In this document: in pieces, positions 8,783 to 16,151 of the stretch
How positions within the stretch are numbered: position 1 is the first letter of the stretch
How the letters are laid out: each line of letters opens with the position of its first letter
Assembly: GCF_036786105.1 (NCBI RefSeq)
Contig: NZ_DAIQRQ010000003.1
Span: forward strand, 1 to 64,000
Length of the DNA stretch: 64,000 nt
Reading direction: 5' to 3'
DNA from: Ohtaekwangia sp036786105
Lineage (GTDB): Bacteria > Bacteroidota > Bacteroidia > Cytophagales > Cyclobacteriaceae
Notes under the pieces: generated by a model
Told to the model about the DNA's origin: nothing
The model's database searches: none
Seen by the model: the letters and a program-made list of their open reading frames with translations, nothing else
Position numbers and translations under genes: made by a program

Positions 8783-9583
8783 TTGAGAACCAGGATTATT
8801 TTTTCACTGAAAAACAGGGGTGCGTACGTGCCTTTTCACCACCAATATCTATTGGCGCAGGTAATAAAAGGCCTTTTGATTTTTGGGCCTGAGAAAAACT
8901 ACGTAGAGTTTAACCAATACAACTTTTCAGGATTGAAGGGGCAGACCAAGGTCAGCCGGAAAGGACTTCATTACTTTTCATCGAAGGTAACGTTGGTGTT
9001 TGCCTGTTCAGACAAGGCTTTTATGGACTATTTCACAGCTCGTTTGTTTGAGCAGAAGGAAATCATAGTAGGCAATTTGCACCTGGTGCCGGAAGCCATT
9101 GAGCAGGAAGAACCTGTAAAGATCAGCGATGAATCGCGCTTTCTGTGTATATCACCGATCGTTGTGATTCCGGCGGCATTTAATGATGAGAGCGGAAAGA
9201 AATTCGTGTCTCCCGAGAGCGATGAATTCTCCGATCTGCTATATGATTCCACTATTGCGCGGATGGAAGCCAATGGAAAATATACAGCCGAGCAACTTAC
9301 ATCTTTCTATAAATTTCAGATCGTTCCTGATCACGACTATATTCAGCGGATACAGGCATCGCATAAAAAATTTGCACGCATCTATCCGCTTTATGATAGT
9401 GATGTAAAGTTTGAAGTGCGCGGCTATACATTCCCGTTCACACTCTATGCTGCCAAAGAAGTGCAGCAGTATGTTTATGAGAATGGCCTCGGCTACTTTA
9501 CACACAAGGGCTTTGGTATGCTGGATGTTGCCAACAACGACTCCATCCAGCGCACTGCACAGCAGGAAATGGTATACGCTTAA
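8783..9583 (+). CDS. cas6: Stand-alone CRISPR-type endoribonuclease Cas6
   Basis: 266 residues, normal for Cas6. It opens MRTRIIFSLKNRG with a His pair at residues 19-20 (VPFHHQYLLAQ), then FSSKVTLVFACSDKAFMDYF, the central FLCISPIVVIP strand, and the diagnostic Gly-rich loop GLGYFTHKGFGMLDV at about 235-249. Cas6 folds as two ferredoxin-like domains and cuts repeat RNA; the His pair is the likely catalytic region. The start is a TTG: the conserved N-terminus begins exactly there, and a stop lies six codons upstream. No other cas gene and no array is present in the window. It is converged on by the T9SS plug gene, their stop codons sharing a TTAA. Confidence 0.88.
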   Translation: MRTRIIFSLKNRGAYVPFHHQYLLAQVIKGLLIFGPEKNYVEFNQYNFSGLKGQTKVSRKGLHYFSSKVTLVFACSDKAFMDYFTARLFEQKEIIVGNLHLVPEAIEQEEPVKISDESRFLCISPIVVIPAAFNDESGKKFVSPESDEFSDLLYDSTIARMEANGKYTAEQLTSFYKFQIVPDHDYIQRIQASHKKFARIYPLYDSDVKFEVRGYTFPFTLYAAKEVQQYVYENGLGYFTHKGFGMLDVANNDSIQRTAQQEMVYA

Positions 9584-10860
9584 CGCGGATTTGCCTCCAG
9601 TCGCAAATAACCTATCAGCAGGTCGGCCTGTGGTTGAAATGGTCTGTAGTATACAAAGATCTCGTATAGGTTCTCCGTTTCGAAATGGCTGCCTTCAAAT
9701 GCATAAGGGCTCACCGTTGGCGACTTTACCACATATTGATAATCATACCAGCCTTGCTTCAGCAACATGTTTGCAGTATAGGCACTTTGCGCAGTATCAT
9801 AATGCATTCTGTTCTCATTGTTCAGGTTCCAGTAGTTGAAAGCTCCGGCTACATAGACATCGCCTTTAACAGGTGGTGATGAGAGTGTAAAATTTACATC
9901 GACATAATTTGCATACGCCATGTTCTTGTTATAGTCCAGATTGTCGAGCGTATAGTTGCCATCGAGGTCGTTGTATTGTGCGTAGGCCTGGCCGTCTCTG
10001 CTTTTATCTTTCTGAATATAGGCTTTAAAAGGTTTTACCTTCTTATCGACATACGCCACGTTGCGTCCCGGGTATACCAGGGAACGCAGATCAAAGAACC
10101 TGAACTCATTTCCGCCTTTGAACATCTGTGTATCATCGAAGAAACGATACTCAATTTCTTTCTCGATCTCACGTACAAAGCTCGGCTTTACATTGGAAGC
10201 CTGGTTATCCCAACGTTGGTTCTGACGAATGTTCACGTGTACATCCGTAAGCGGATTCATGATGTTCAGATTCTCGTAATCAACCGTAAAATTCAGTTGT
10301 TGATTGAGATCAGCAATTCTGCCGGGGCCAATGAGATTGCCATTCTGCGTAAAGCTGATCTGTGTGTTATATACCATGAAGCGTCTGCTCAAAATAATAT
10401 CGTCTTTGTTGCTGCCGCGATATACTACCAGCACATAGTTGCCTGGTATTCTTACAGGCGGTACCGCGAACTTGTAGTGGATGTATAGTATATGCGTGTC
10501 AACCGAGTACTCGTAGGTATTGATCGGGAACTCGTTGTATGTAGTCATATAGTCGAGATCCTGCAGACCTGATTCAGTCCAGTTGTAATTGCAATGAAGA
10601 ATTTTGGCGTAGTAGGTATCGTTCTGATTCCGGAGGTCATCAAACTCCAGCATCAGGTTCTGTTGTGCGAGGTTTGTTACGGCCGGGTTTAACGGATTGC
10701 CGGCAGCGTAGAGCTGTACGGTTTTGATCTGTGGTTCATACGCCTGATCACTGCGTTGCAGGGTTTTAGGATTACCCTGAGAATTAAGCGAACTTTGAGC
10801 GATCGGGGTGCAGGCAGAAGCGAGCAGAAGGAGACTAAGCGAAAACAGTATGGATCTCAT
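9580..10860 (-). CDS. Type IX secretion system plug protein (DUF5103 family)
   Basis: 426 residues. The N-terminus MRSILFSLSLLLLASACTP is a lipoprotein signal with Cys at 17. Family features are IKTVQLYAAGNPLNPAV, the HCNYNWTESGLQDLDYM segment, RIPGNYVLVVYRG and the late GDVYVAGAFNYWN. In the T9SS the plug protein occupies the periplasmic side of the giant SprA/Sov translocon pore when no substrate is loaded. No other core T9SS gene is nearby, which is common because T9SS genes are scattered. It overlaps the Cas6 stop codon tail to tail. A function in the outer membrane complex is from family knowledge. Confidence 0.88.
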   Translation of the reverse strand: MRSILFSLSLLLLASACTPIAQSSLNSQGNPKTLQRSDQAYEPQIKTVQLYAAGNPLNPAVTNLAQQNLMLEFDDLRNQNDTYYAKILHCNYNWTESGLQDLDYMTTYNEFPINTYEYSVDTHILYIHYKFAVPPVRIPGNYVLVVYRGSNKDDIILSRRFMVYNTQISFTQNGNLIGPGRIADLNQQLNFTVDYENLNIMNPLTDVHVNIRQNQRWDNQASNVKPSFVREIEKEIEYRFFDDTQMFKGGNEFRFFDLRSLVYPGRNVAYVDKKVKPFKAYIQKDKSRDGQAYAQYNDLDGNYTLDNLDYNKNMAYANYVDVNFTLSSPPVKGDVYVAGAFNYWNLNNENRMHYDTAQSAYTANMLLKQGWYDYQYVVKSPTVSPYAFEGSHFETENLYEIFVYYRPFQPQADLLIGYLRLEANPR

Positions 10861-11039
10861 GCTGAACTGATAAAAAATTTAAAGGGCGCCATGCTATACC
10901 GGCAAGCCCTTGGAAATTGGGTATTGCGTACAAACGACAAAGGAAAAAAGAAATTGCCAAAATCAAAGCGTTTACACTCTTTCGGGAGCTTACGATCGTT
11001 TCAGGTATTCCAACTTTTTCAACCGGCGAGGTGTCTAAC

Positions 11040-11624
11040 ATGCAACATGGCCGTATTATCGGATTGATGCTCAGCGAAAACGAGCTTATAGACGGGTGCC
11101 GTAAAGGCAGCAGGGCTTCTCAACGGGCTTTGTACGATCGCTATTGCCGAAAAATGATGGTCGTTTGCCTGCGCTATTCCAAAACAACGGCAGAAGCGGA
11201 GGATATCCTTCAGGAAGGTTTTGTCAAAGTCTTCCAGGGGATAGAAAGTTTCCGCGGTGATTCGAAGCTCGAAACCTGGATCACACGCATCATGGTAAAC
11301 ACTGCTCTGAACGCCAACCGAAAGAAACTCTACCTGATGCCGATGGTCGATATTGAAGAGACCAACCTTCCGGAAGATGAAGTAAGTATATCCGGCATCC
11401 ACTTCACGCAGTTACTGGAAATGATACAGGCCTTGCCGCAGGGCTGCCAGATCGTTTTTAACATGTTTGCCATTGAAGGATTCAGTCATAAAGAAATAGC
11501 AGAACAACTGGGTATATCAGAAGGAACATCGAAGTCGCAGTTTGCACGCGCGAAGAACTTGTTGCAGCAGCGATTGCTAAAGGAATCAACGTACTATGAA
11601 CGATATGGAGAGTCGAAAATTTGA
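11040..11624 (+). CDS. RNA polymerase ECF sigma factor
   Basis: Sigma-70 family, ECF type, 194 residues. Region 2 is visible as RALYDRYCRKMMVVCLRYSK plus AEDILQEGFVKVFQGIESF and the WITRIMVNTALN helix; region 4 as GFSHKEIAEQLGISEGTSKS. The ATG of MQHGRIIGLM is used; the ATG nine codons on (MLSENELIDG) is equally plausible and fits the usual family start. Extension upstream to a TTG is unlikely. The 3' end overlaps the next gene by 29 bases, so the sigma factor and the membrane-anchored barrel protein are translationally linked, the normal arrangement for a sigma factor and its regulator. Confidence 0.92.
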   Translation: MQHGRIIGLMLSENELIDGCRKGSRASQRALYDRYCRKMMVVCLRYSKTTAEAEDILQEGFVKVFQGIESFRGDSKLETWITRIMVNTALNANRKKLYLMPMVDIEETNLPEDEVSISGIHFTQLLEMIQALPQGCQIVFNMFAIEGFSHKEIAEQLGISEGTSKSQFARAKNLLQQRLLKESTYYERYGESKI

Positions 11625-13659
11625 GGATGCGTTCAAGGATGCTTTCGACAAAGCCGAGGTAAGTCCCTCCGACAATGCGTGGACGAACATTGAGCTTGAT
11701 CTCGAAAAAGCAGAAGGCGACAAAATGAAACGCAGGATCTTATTCTATAAGCTCCTGGCGGCAGCGTCTATTGCATTTGCTATGTGTGTAGCCGGTGTTG
11801 GCTATTATATCGTGAAAGATAAACACGATCTGCATTATGGCGGTGTGGCCACTACTAAAACCAATCCATCCTTACAAGAAGGCTCCGCTTCGACTCCGGA
11901 TGCTGCCGCCGATAATCCATCCGGCAATGATATTCAGCAAGATCCAACAGCTGCCGGTATAGAAAAACAAGCTCGTGAAAACGATGCAAGTATAGTTACC
12001 GAAGGAACTTCCTCTGCTGCAAAGCAAACTATAGCAGAACAATCTTCACCGGATGTATTGATCAAAGATGCTGCTACATCGGGAGATGATAATTTACTTA
12101 CAGACGGAAATAAGAGCAGCGCGCAATCAACAGCCGCTGTCGCCAATAGACGTTCATCGAACAGAACAGCAAAACAGCATCGTGCTGCCGTGAATGATGA
12201 ACAGATTCATCACACAGATCTGCGACAAAATACAATAGTAGCTACAGAGCGCAATGGTAATGTGGCCGATCAATCGGTTTCTTCAAATGTTAATAATCGC
12301 GGTAAAACGGACGGCAACATTAACAAGATGAATAATGAAGCGGATGCTGTGAACGCAAATCGTGAAGCTTCATTGGATCAGTCACAAAAGCAAAACGTGG
12401 CGGCAGTAAATGGTAATGATGCGCAGGCAAATCAGTCAGGCAACCAGATCGCTGCAACGTCTTCCCACAATGTTGTCAGTATAAAAGAAAGTAATACTGC
12501 CGCCAATGCAATCATTGACAGCAACCAAGCGAGCCACGAGAATATATCAGTGGATAAGACTCAATCGGTCGCTACGAACGCAGTAACACAACAACAGCAG
12601 CAACACATTGCTGCTACCAATAAACTGAATGGATCAGAGCAGACTGATATACATCGTACAGGCCAAACGCAAGTTGACGCAGGTGATCAGACTGTTACCT
12701 CTCGCGAAAATACCGACAACGCAACGCAGGCAAATCCTTTTACCGATCAGCAAGCAATCATTGCCCGGCTTAATACCAACAATGCCATGCAAACCGCAGC
12801 CGTTGAGAAATTACCATCGCGCATGCGTAAACCGGCTGACTTTGATGCATCAAAATTCCAGCCGCAGGAAGATCCATTGATGAAGTTGCTGGAAAAAATG
12901 ACGGAAGAAGATAAGGCTCGCGCGTTGGCCGCGAACAAGGACGAAAACAAATCGGTAGAAAAAATATGGACCTCGGTTGGTTTTGCAGCAGGAAGTTTTA
13001 ATACGGTTAACTCCAGTGTGTCGCCTTCCAATTCGTTTGCTGCAAACAATGTTACCAGTCAGCAGGCGAAAGCTTCCGGTTCTGCCTATACCGTTGGTGT
13101 TAGTATGGGCACCCGCATAGCCAAGCGCTGGGTTGTGCAGGGTGGTGTCAGTTATATGACACAGGCTTCTGAGTATACATCCAACACGGCCGGCACTGCT
13201 GATTATTCCAAATTCTCAGCGCCATCGGTAAACAGTATTCTGGGCACTGCCGATGCCAAGATGGTTTATACGGCACCGTATACCATTAATAACAACATGC
13301 AGTTTATCAGCGTACCGCTGCAAGCCGGGTATCTGGTCGTGAACAAGCGATTTGGCTTGCAGTTGAACGGTGGTATAGCAACTGATATGTTCCTGCAAAA
13401 TACACTGACTCCCGAAGGAGGAGGAGGGGTTATCAGCAAGACTACACAATCCAGCGGAGCAGATTCTCCCTACAGAACACTTAACTTCAGTGGACTGGTA
13501 GGAACAGAACTGAGCTATAAGTTTGGACAACATTATCGTCTGGCACTGAATCCGGGACTGCGATATCCTTTCAATTCTATTTATAAATCAGATCAGCCTA
13601 TCGCGGCTATGCCACTTACTTTCGATGTCGGGTTAAGATTCCGATATATTTTTCACTAA
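11596..13659 (+). CDS. Envelope-spanning barrel protein, putative anti-sigma factor
   Basis: 687 residues in three parts. Residues 1-50 are soluble and charged (ESRKFEDAFKDAFDKAEVS), about where an anti-sigma domain would sit. One transmembrane helix follows (FYKLLAAASIAFAMCVAGVG, about 51-75). Residues 90-430 are low-complexity, rich in Asn, Gln, Asp, Ala and Thr. The last 220 residues look like an outer-membrane beta barrel of the PorT/OmpA-like type (GVSMGTRIAKRWVVQGGVSY ... DVGLRFRYIFH, ending in an aromatic). The polypeptide could therefore run from cytoplasm to outer membrane. The anti-sigma role is inferred from gene order and overlap, not from a recognised ZAS motif. Confidence 0.75.
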   Translation: MNDMESRKFEDAFKDAFDKAEVSPSDNAWTNIELDLEKAEGDKMKRRILFYKLLAAASIAFAMCVAGVGYYIVKDKHDLHYGGVATTKTNPSLQEGSASTPDAAADNPSGNDIQQDPTAAGIEKQARENDASIVTEGTSSAAKQTIAEQSSPDVLIKDAATSGDDNLLTDGNKSSAQSTAAVANRRSSNRTAKQHRAAVNDEQIHHTDLRQNTIVATERNGNVADQSVSSNVNNRGKTDGNINKMNNEADAVNANREASLDQSQKQNVAAVNGNDAQANQSGNQIAATSSHNVVSIKESNTAANAIIDSNQASHENISVDKTQSVATNAVTQQQQQHIAATNKLNGSEQTDIHRTGQTQVDAGDQTVTSRENTDNATQANPFTDQQAIIARLNTNNAMQTAAVEKLPSRMRKPADFDASKFQPQEDPLMKLLEKMTEEDKARALAANKDENKSVEKIWTSVGFAAGSFNTVNSSVSPSNSFAANNVTSQQAKASGSAYTVGVSMGTRIAKRWVVQGGVSYMTQASEYTSNTAGTADYSKFSAPSVNSILGTADAKMVYTAPYTINNNMQFISVPLQAGYLVVNKRFGLQLNGGIATDMFLQNTLTPEGGGGVISKTTQSSGADSPYRTLNFSGLVGTELSYKFGQHYRLALNPGLRYPFNSIYKSDQPIAAMPLTFDVGLRFRYIFH

Positions 13660-13720
13660 CGTTCCAACCTTTTTAGAGAGGGTAGGGTCTAAACTACCAA
13701 AGAACCCTCCCAAACCGATT

Positions 13721-15055
13721 ATGGATACGTTAGAAAACAGACTTCAAAAACGGATACATGTATCCTTGTATGCCCTGCTTTTCCTGACTGGTCTCCTGGG
13801 GATCAGTGTATTGCTTGAAGGTTGTACAGACAAATGCGAGGTAACGAATGAGTATGTTACCTATAAACCGATATATACTTCCCTGGAGGAGATACGACAG
13901 GTGCGTGTAACGCAGCCGGAAGAAATTAAAACAATCGGCAAGATATACTATAAAGATCACTACCTGTTTGTGAACGAACCCGGAAAAGGTATACATGTGA
14001 TCGATAACCATAATCCTGCAGCACCGGTTAACAAAAGTTTTATCAATATTCCCGGTACATACGAACTCGCTATCAAAGGCGATGCATTGTATGCAGACAG
14101 TTATATAGACCTGGTGGTGCTGGATATTTCTTCTCCTGACAATATTCATGAAGTAAACCGGATCGAAAATATATTCAGTAACTATAATTCACTTGGTTTT
14201 TATATGGATCCTGAGAAGGGCCTTGTTACCGACTGGGTTGCTGAAAAGAATGTAACGATTATGAAGTCAGACTGCAACAGCGGTGTGCAATCCTGGGGCG
14301 GTATGTATTATGACGGCGGCATTGCGTTAGCCAGCAACATTGCCTTTGACAAGAGCGCAGCCATCGCTCCGGGGAACGGCTCTGGCCCCGGAGTTGGCGG
14401 CTCTATGGCGCGCTTTACGATTAACAAAAATTATTTATATGCACTGGATGCTTTTTATGTTAAGCCCTTGGATATTTCCAATGAAATGAGCCCTGAGAAA
14501 AAGGAAGCGGTAAATGTAGGGACGTATTTTGAAACTATCTTTTCCTCTGCGCAGAATCTCTTTATGGGTGCCCACGATGGTATGTATATATATGATGTGT
14601 ATGATCAGGCCGTGCCCCAGCGGGTAGGTGTCTATGCGCATGCCAGAACGTGCGACCCGGTTGTTGTAGATGGTAACTATGCCTTTGTAACGCTACATTC
14701 AGGTACTACCTGTGACGGATACTCCAATCAACTGGACGTGGTCGATATTCAAAATCTGCAGGCGCCTCAGCTGGTGAAAACATACCCGATGACCAACCCG
14801 CAGGGACTTGGAAAGGATCAAAATACTTTATTTATCTGCGATGGCTCAGATGGTTTGAAGGTATACGATGCCTCCGATGTAAACGCGATCAACACCAAAT
14901 TGCTGGCCCACTATAAAAACATAGATGCATACGATGTAATTCCAGTGGATGGTGTGTTGATGATGATCGGAGCCAACGGCTTGTATCAGTATGATTACTC
15001 CAATCCCACGGATATAAAATTACTCAGTCATCTGGCTGTGTCGCATGAAGACTAA
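13721..15055 (+). CDS. LVIVD-repeat lipoprotein
   Basis: 444 residues. A basic N-terminus and hydrophobic segment end at LLEGC, a lipobox with Cys near 37. The body is a series of beta-propeller-like repeats of the LVIVD type: KGIHVIDNHNPAAPV, LVVLDISSPDNIHEV, QLDVVDIQNLQAPQLV, GLKVYDASDVNAIN. Such proteins are surface or periplasmic lipoproteins of unknown role. The gene follows the barrel protein by 61 bases and overlaps the next by 11, so it is probably part of the sigma-factor operon and may belong to the same envelope response. Confidence 0.82.
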   Translation: MDTLENRLQKRIHVSLYALLFLTGLLGISVLLEGCTDKCEVTNEYVTYKPIYTSLEEIRQVRVTQPEEIKTIGKIYYKDHYLFVNEPGKGIHVIDNHNPAAPVNKSFINIPGTYELAIKGDALYADSYIDLVVLDISSPDNIHEVNRIENIFSNYNSLGFYMDPEKGLVTDWVAEKNVTIMKSDCNSGVQSWGGMYYDGGIALASNIAFDKSAAIAPGNGSGPGVGGSMARFTINKNYLYALDAFYVKPLDISNEMSPEKKEAVNVGTYFETIFSSAQNLFMGAHDGMYIYDVYDQAVPQRVGVYAHARTCDPVVVDGNYAFVTLHSGTTCDGYSNQLDVVDIQNLQAPQLVKTYPMTNPQGLGKDQNTLFICDGSDGLKVYDASDVNAINTKLLAHYKNIDAYDVIPVDGVLMMIGANGLYQYDYSNPTDIKLLSHLAVSHED

Positions 15056-15674
15056 GGTAGTAATATTGGCGCTTCTTTCTGGCATGCTTGCCACGTCCGG
15101 GCTGCTGGCGCAATCAGATACAGTAGCAACGAGTGCAACGGCTCCCTCCGCTACAAAAAAATCGATCCATTATACCAATAACCTGATGTTCGGTGCGCTG
15201 TTCGGCAAGAATGGATACGGTACCTATATATCGTTGAATACTACTCACGGTGTTCGCTACGGTCGCTGGACCGCCGGTATAGGAACAGGTTACGATGTCT
15301 ATAAAGATTGGAATACGCTGCCGGTATTTGGCAGTGTGTCGTATGATTTTGCGCATAGCGGGGAGCATACTTTCTTTGCACAGCTCAACGGCGGATACGC
15401 GTGGGCATTTTATAGCGTTACGGATTATACCAATATGGATTCGAAGGGCGGAAGAATGTTCAATCCCATGGTTGGCTATCGATTTAAGATAAGTGATAAA
15501 GTACGTCTCTATCTCAGTGCAGGCTATAAATTTCAGCGCATCAACTATGAGTTTACGCCTAACGTATTTTATATGTATGATTGGGTGCCGGGCGCAACAT
15601 ATGTTACTCCCGTTACCAAAGTGCAGCGCGACATGGACCGTGTAGTGGTGCAGATTGGCTTGGGACTATTCTAA
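15045..15674 (+). CDS. Outer-membrane beta-barrel-like protein
   Basis: 209 residues with a signal peptide (VVILALLSGMLATSGLLAQS). After a Thr/Ala-rich linker the chain alternates aromatic and polar residues (NLMFGALFGKNGYGTYISL, RWTAGIGTGYDVYKDW, RVVVQIGLGLF) and ends in Phe, as outer-membrane barrels do; about eight strands fit. It overlaps the LVIVD lipoprotein gene by 11 bases, so the two are translationally coupled and may form a complex. No named family is recognised. Confidence 0.75.
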   Translation: MKTKVVILALLSGMLATSGLLAQSDTVATSATAPSATKKSIHYTNNLMFGALFGKNGYGTYISLNTTHGVRYGRWTAGIGTGYDVYKDWNTLPVFGSVSYDFAHSGEHTFFAQLNGGYAWAFYSVTDYTNMDSKGGRMFNPMVGYRFKISDKVRLYLSAGYKFQRINYEFTPNVFYMYDWVPGATYVTPVTKVQRDMDRVVVQIGLGLF

Positions 15675-15724
15675 GTATTTTTCAGATAACCTTCCGTGGC
15701 ATAAATTTTTGGCGATTGCTATAC

Positions 15725-15940
15725 ATGCTACGAACCCGCGTTAAATCCTCTGGTCTGGCCTCTATCGGATACGATGAGGAGCATGAGATTCTTGAAGTTG
15801 AATTTACTTCCGGAGAGGTATATCAATATCTGCGTGTGCCCATGGAAGTACATGAAGCACTGATGAGTGCAGAATCGCACGGCACTTATTTTTCAAAGCA
15901 CATCCGACCTTTTTACGATTTCCGGCACATAGAGAAATAG
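15725..15940 (+). CDS. KTSC-domain protein
   Basis: 71 residues counted from the ATG of MLRTRVKSSG; the upstream extension overlaps the barrel gene and has no coding character. The sequence is a single KTSC domain: SSGLASIGYDEEHEILEVEF, GEVYQYLRVP and YFSKHIRPFY. The domain is named for its occurrence at lysyl-tRNA synthetase C-termini and occurs alone in many bacteria; its function is unknown. It converges on the ABC-F gene across a 184-bp inverted repeat. Confidence 0.85.
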   Translation: MLRTRVKSSGLASIGYDEEHEILEVEFTSGEVYQYLRVPMEVHEALMSAESHGTYFSKHIRPFYDFRHIEK

Positions 15941-15958
15941 CCGCAGGCTATGGGAAGC

Positions 15959-16142
15959 GTTATCCGTTAATCGTTATCAGGAAGAGTATATTAACGGCTA
16001 CCGTAAACGATCTGTGCTATTCTGTGAAATCTGTGGGAACAAATGCATTTATTTCCCACAGAACTCACAGAATAACACAGATTGTTATAGATTAACCGGT
16101 TAATATACACTTCCTGATAACGATTAACCTGTAACGGATAAC
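15959..16142. repeat. Long imperfect palindrome, family 1 (heptamer arms plus inner core)
   Basis: Outer arms: GTTATCC, GTTAATC, GTTATCA, then a GGAAGAGTATATTAACGG segment, mirrored on the right as AATATACACTTCCTGATAAC, GATTAAC, CTGTAAC, GGATAAC. Inside is a second palindrome: CTGTGCTATTCTGTGAAAT on the left, ATAACACAG on the right, meeting near AAATGCATTT. The whole forms one long hairpin between two convergent genes, which it could help terminate. It is the most complete copy of the family in the window. Confidence 0.88.
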
Positions 16143-16151
16143 TCCTAATAG

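Noticed and set aside
8661..9583. CRISPR array near the Cas6 gene
   Set aside because: No direct repeats of 20 to 40 bp with regular spacers exist here or elsewhere in the window. The heptamer elements are too short and are inverted.
10917..11039. Upstream extension of the sigma factor gene from a TTG
   Set aside because: The added residues are basic and lack family similarity, and the usual ECF start lies at the ATG at 11040 or 11067.
12100..12900. Possible tandem DNA repeat in the low-complexity linker of the barrel protein
   Set aside because: The linker is biased to Asn, Gln, Asp and Ala, but I found no fixed repeat unit at DNA or protein level.
15581..15724. Upstream extension of the KTSC protein
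   Set aside because: It overlaps the end of the barrel gene in another frame and the KTSC domain begins after the later ATG.
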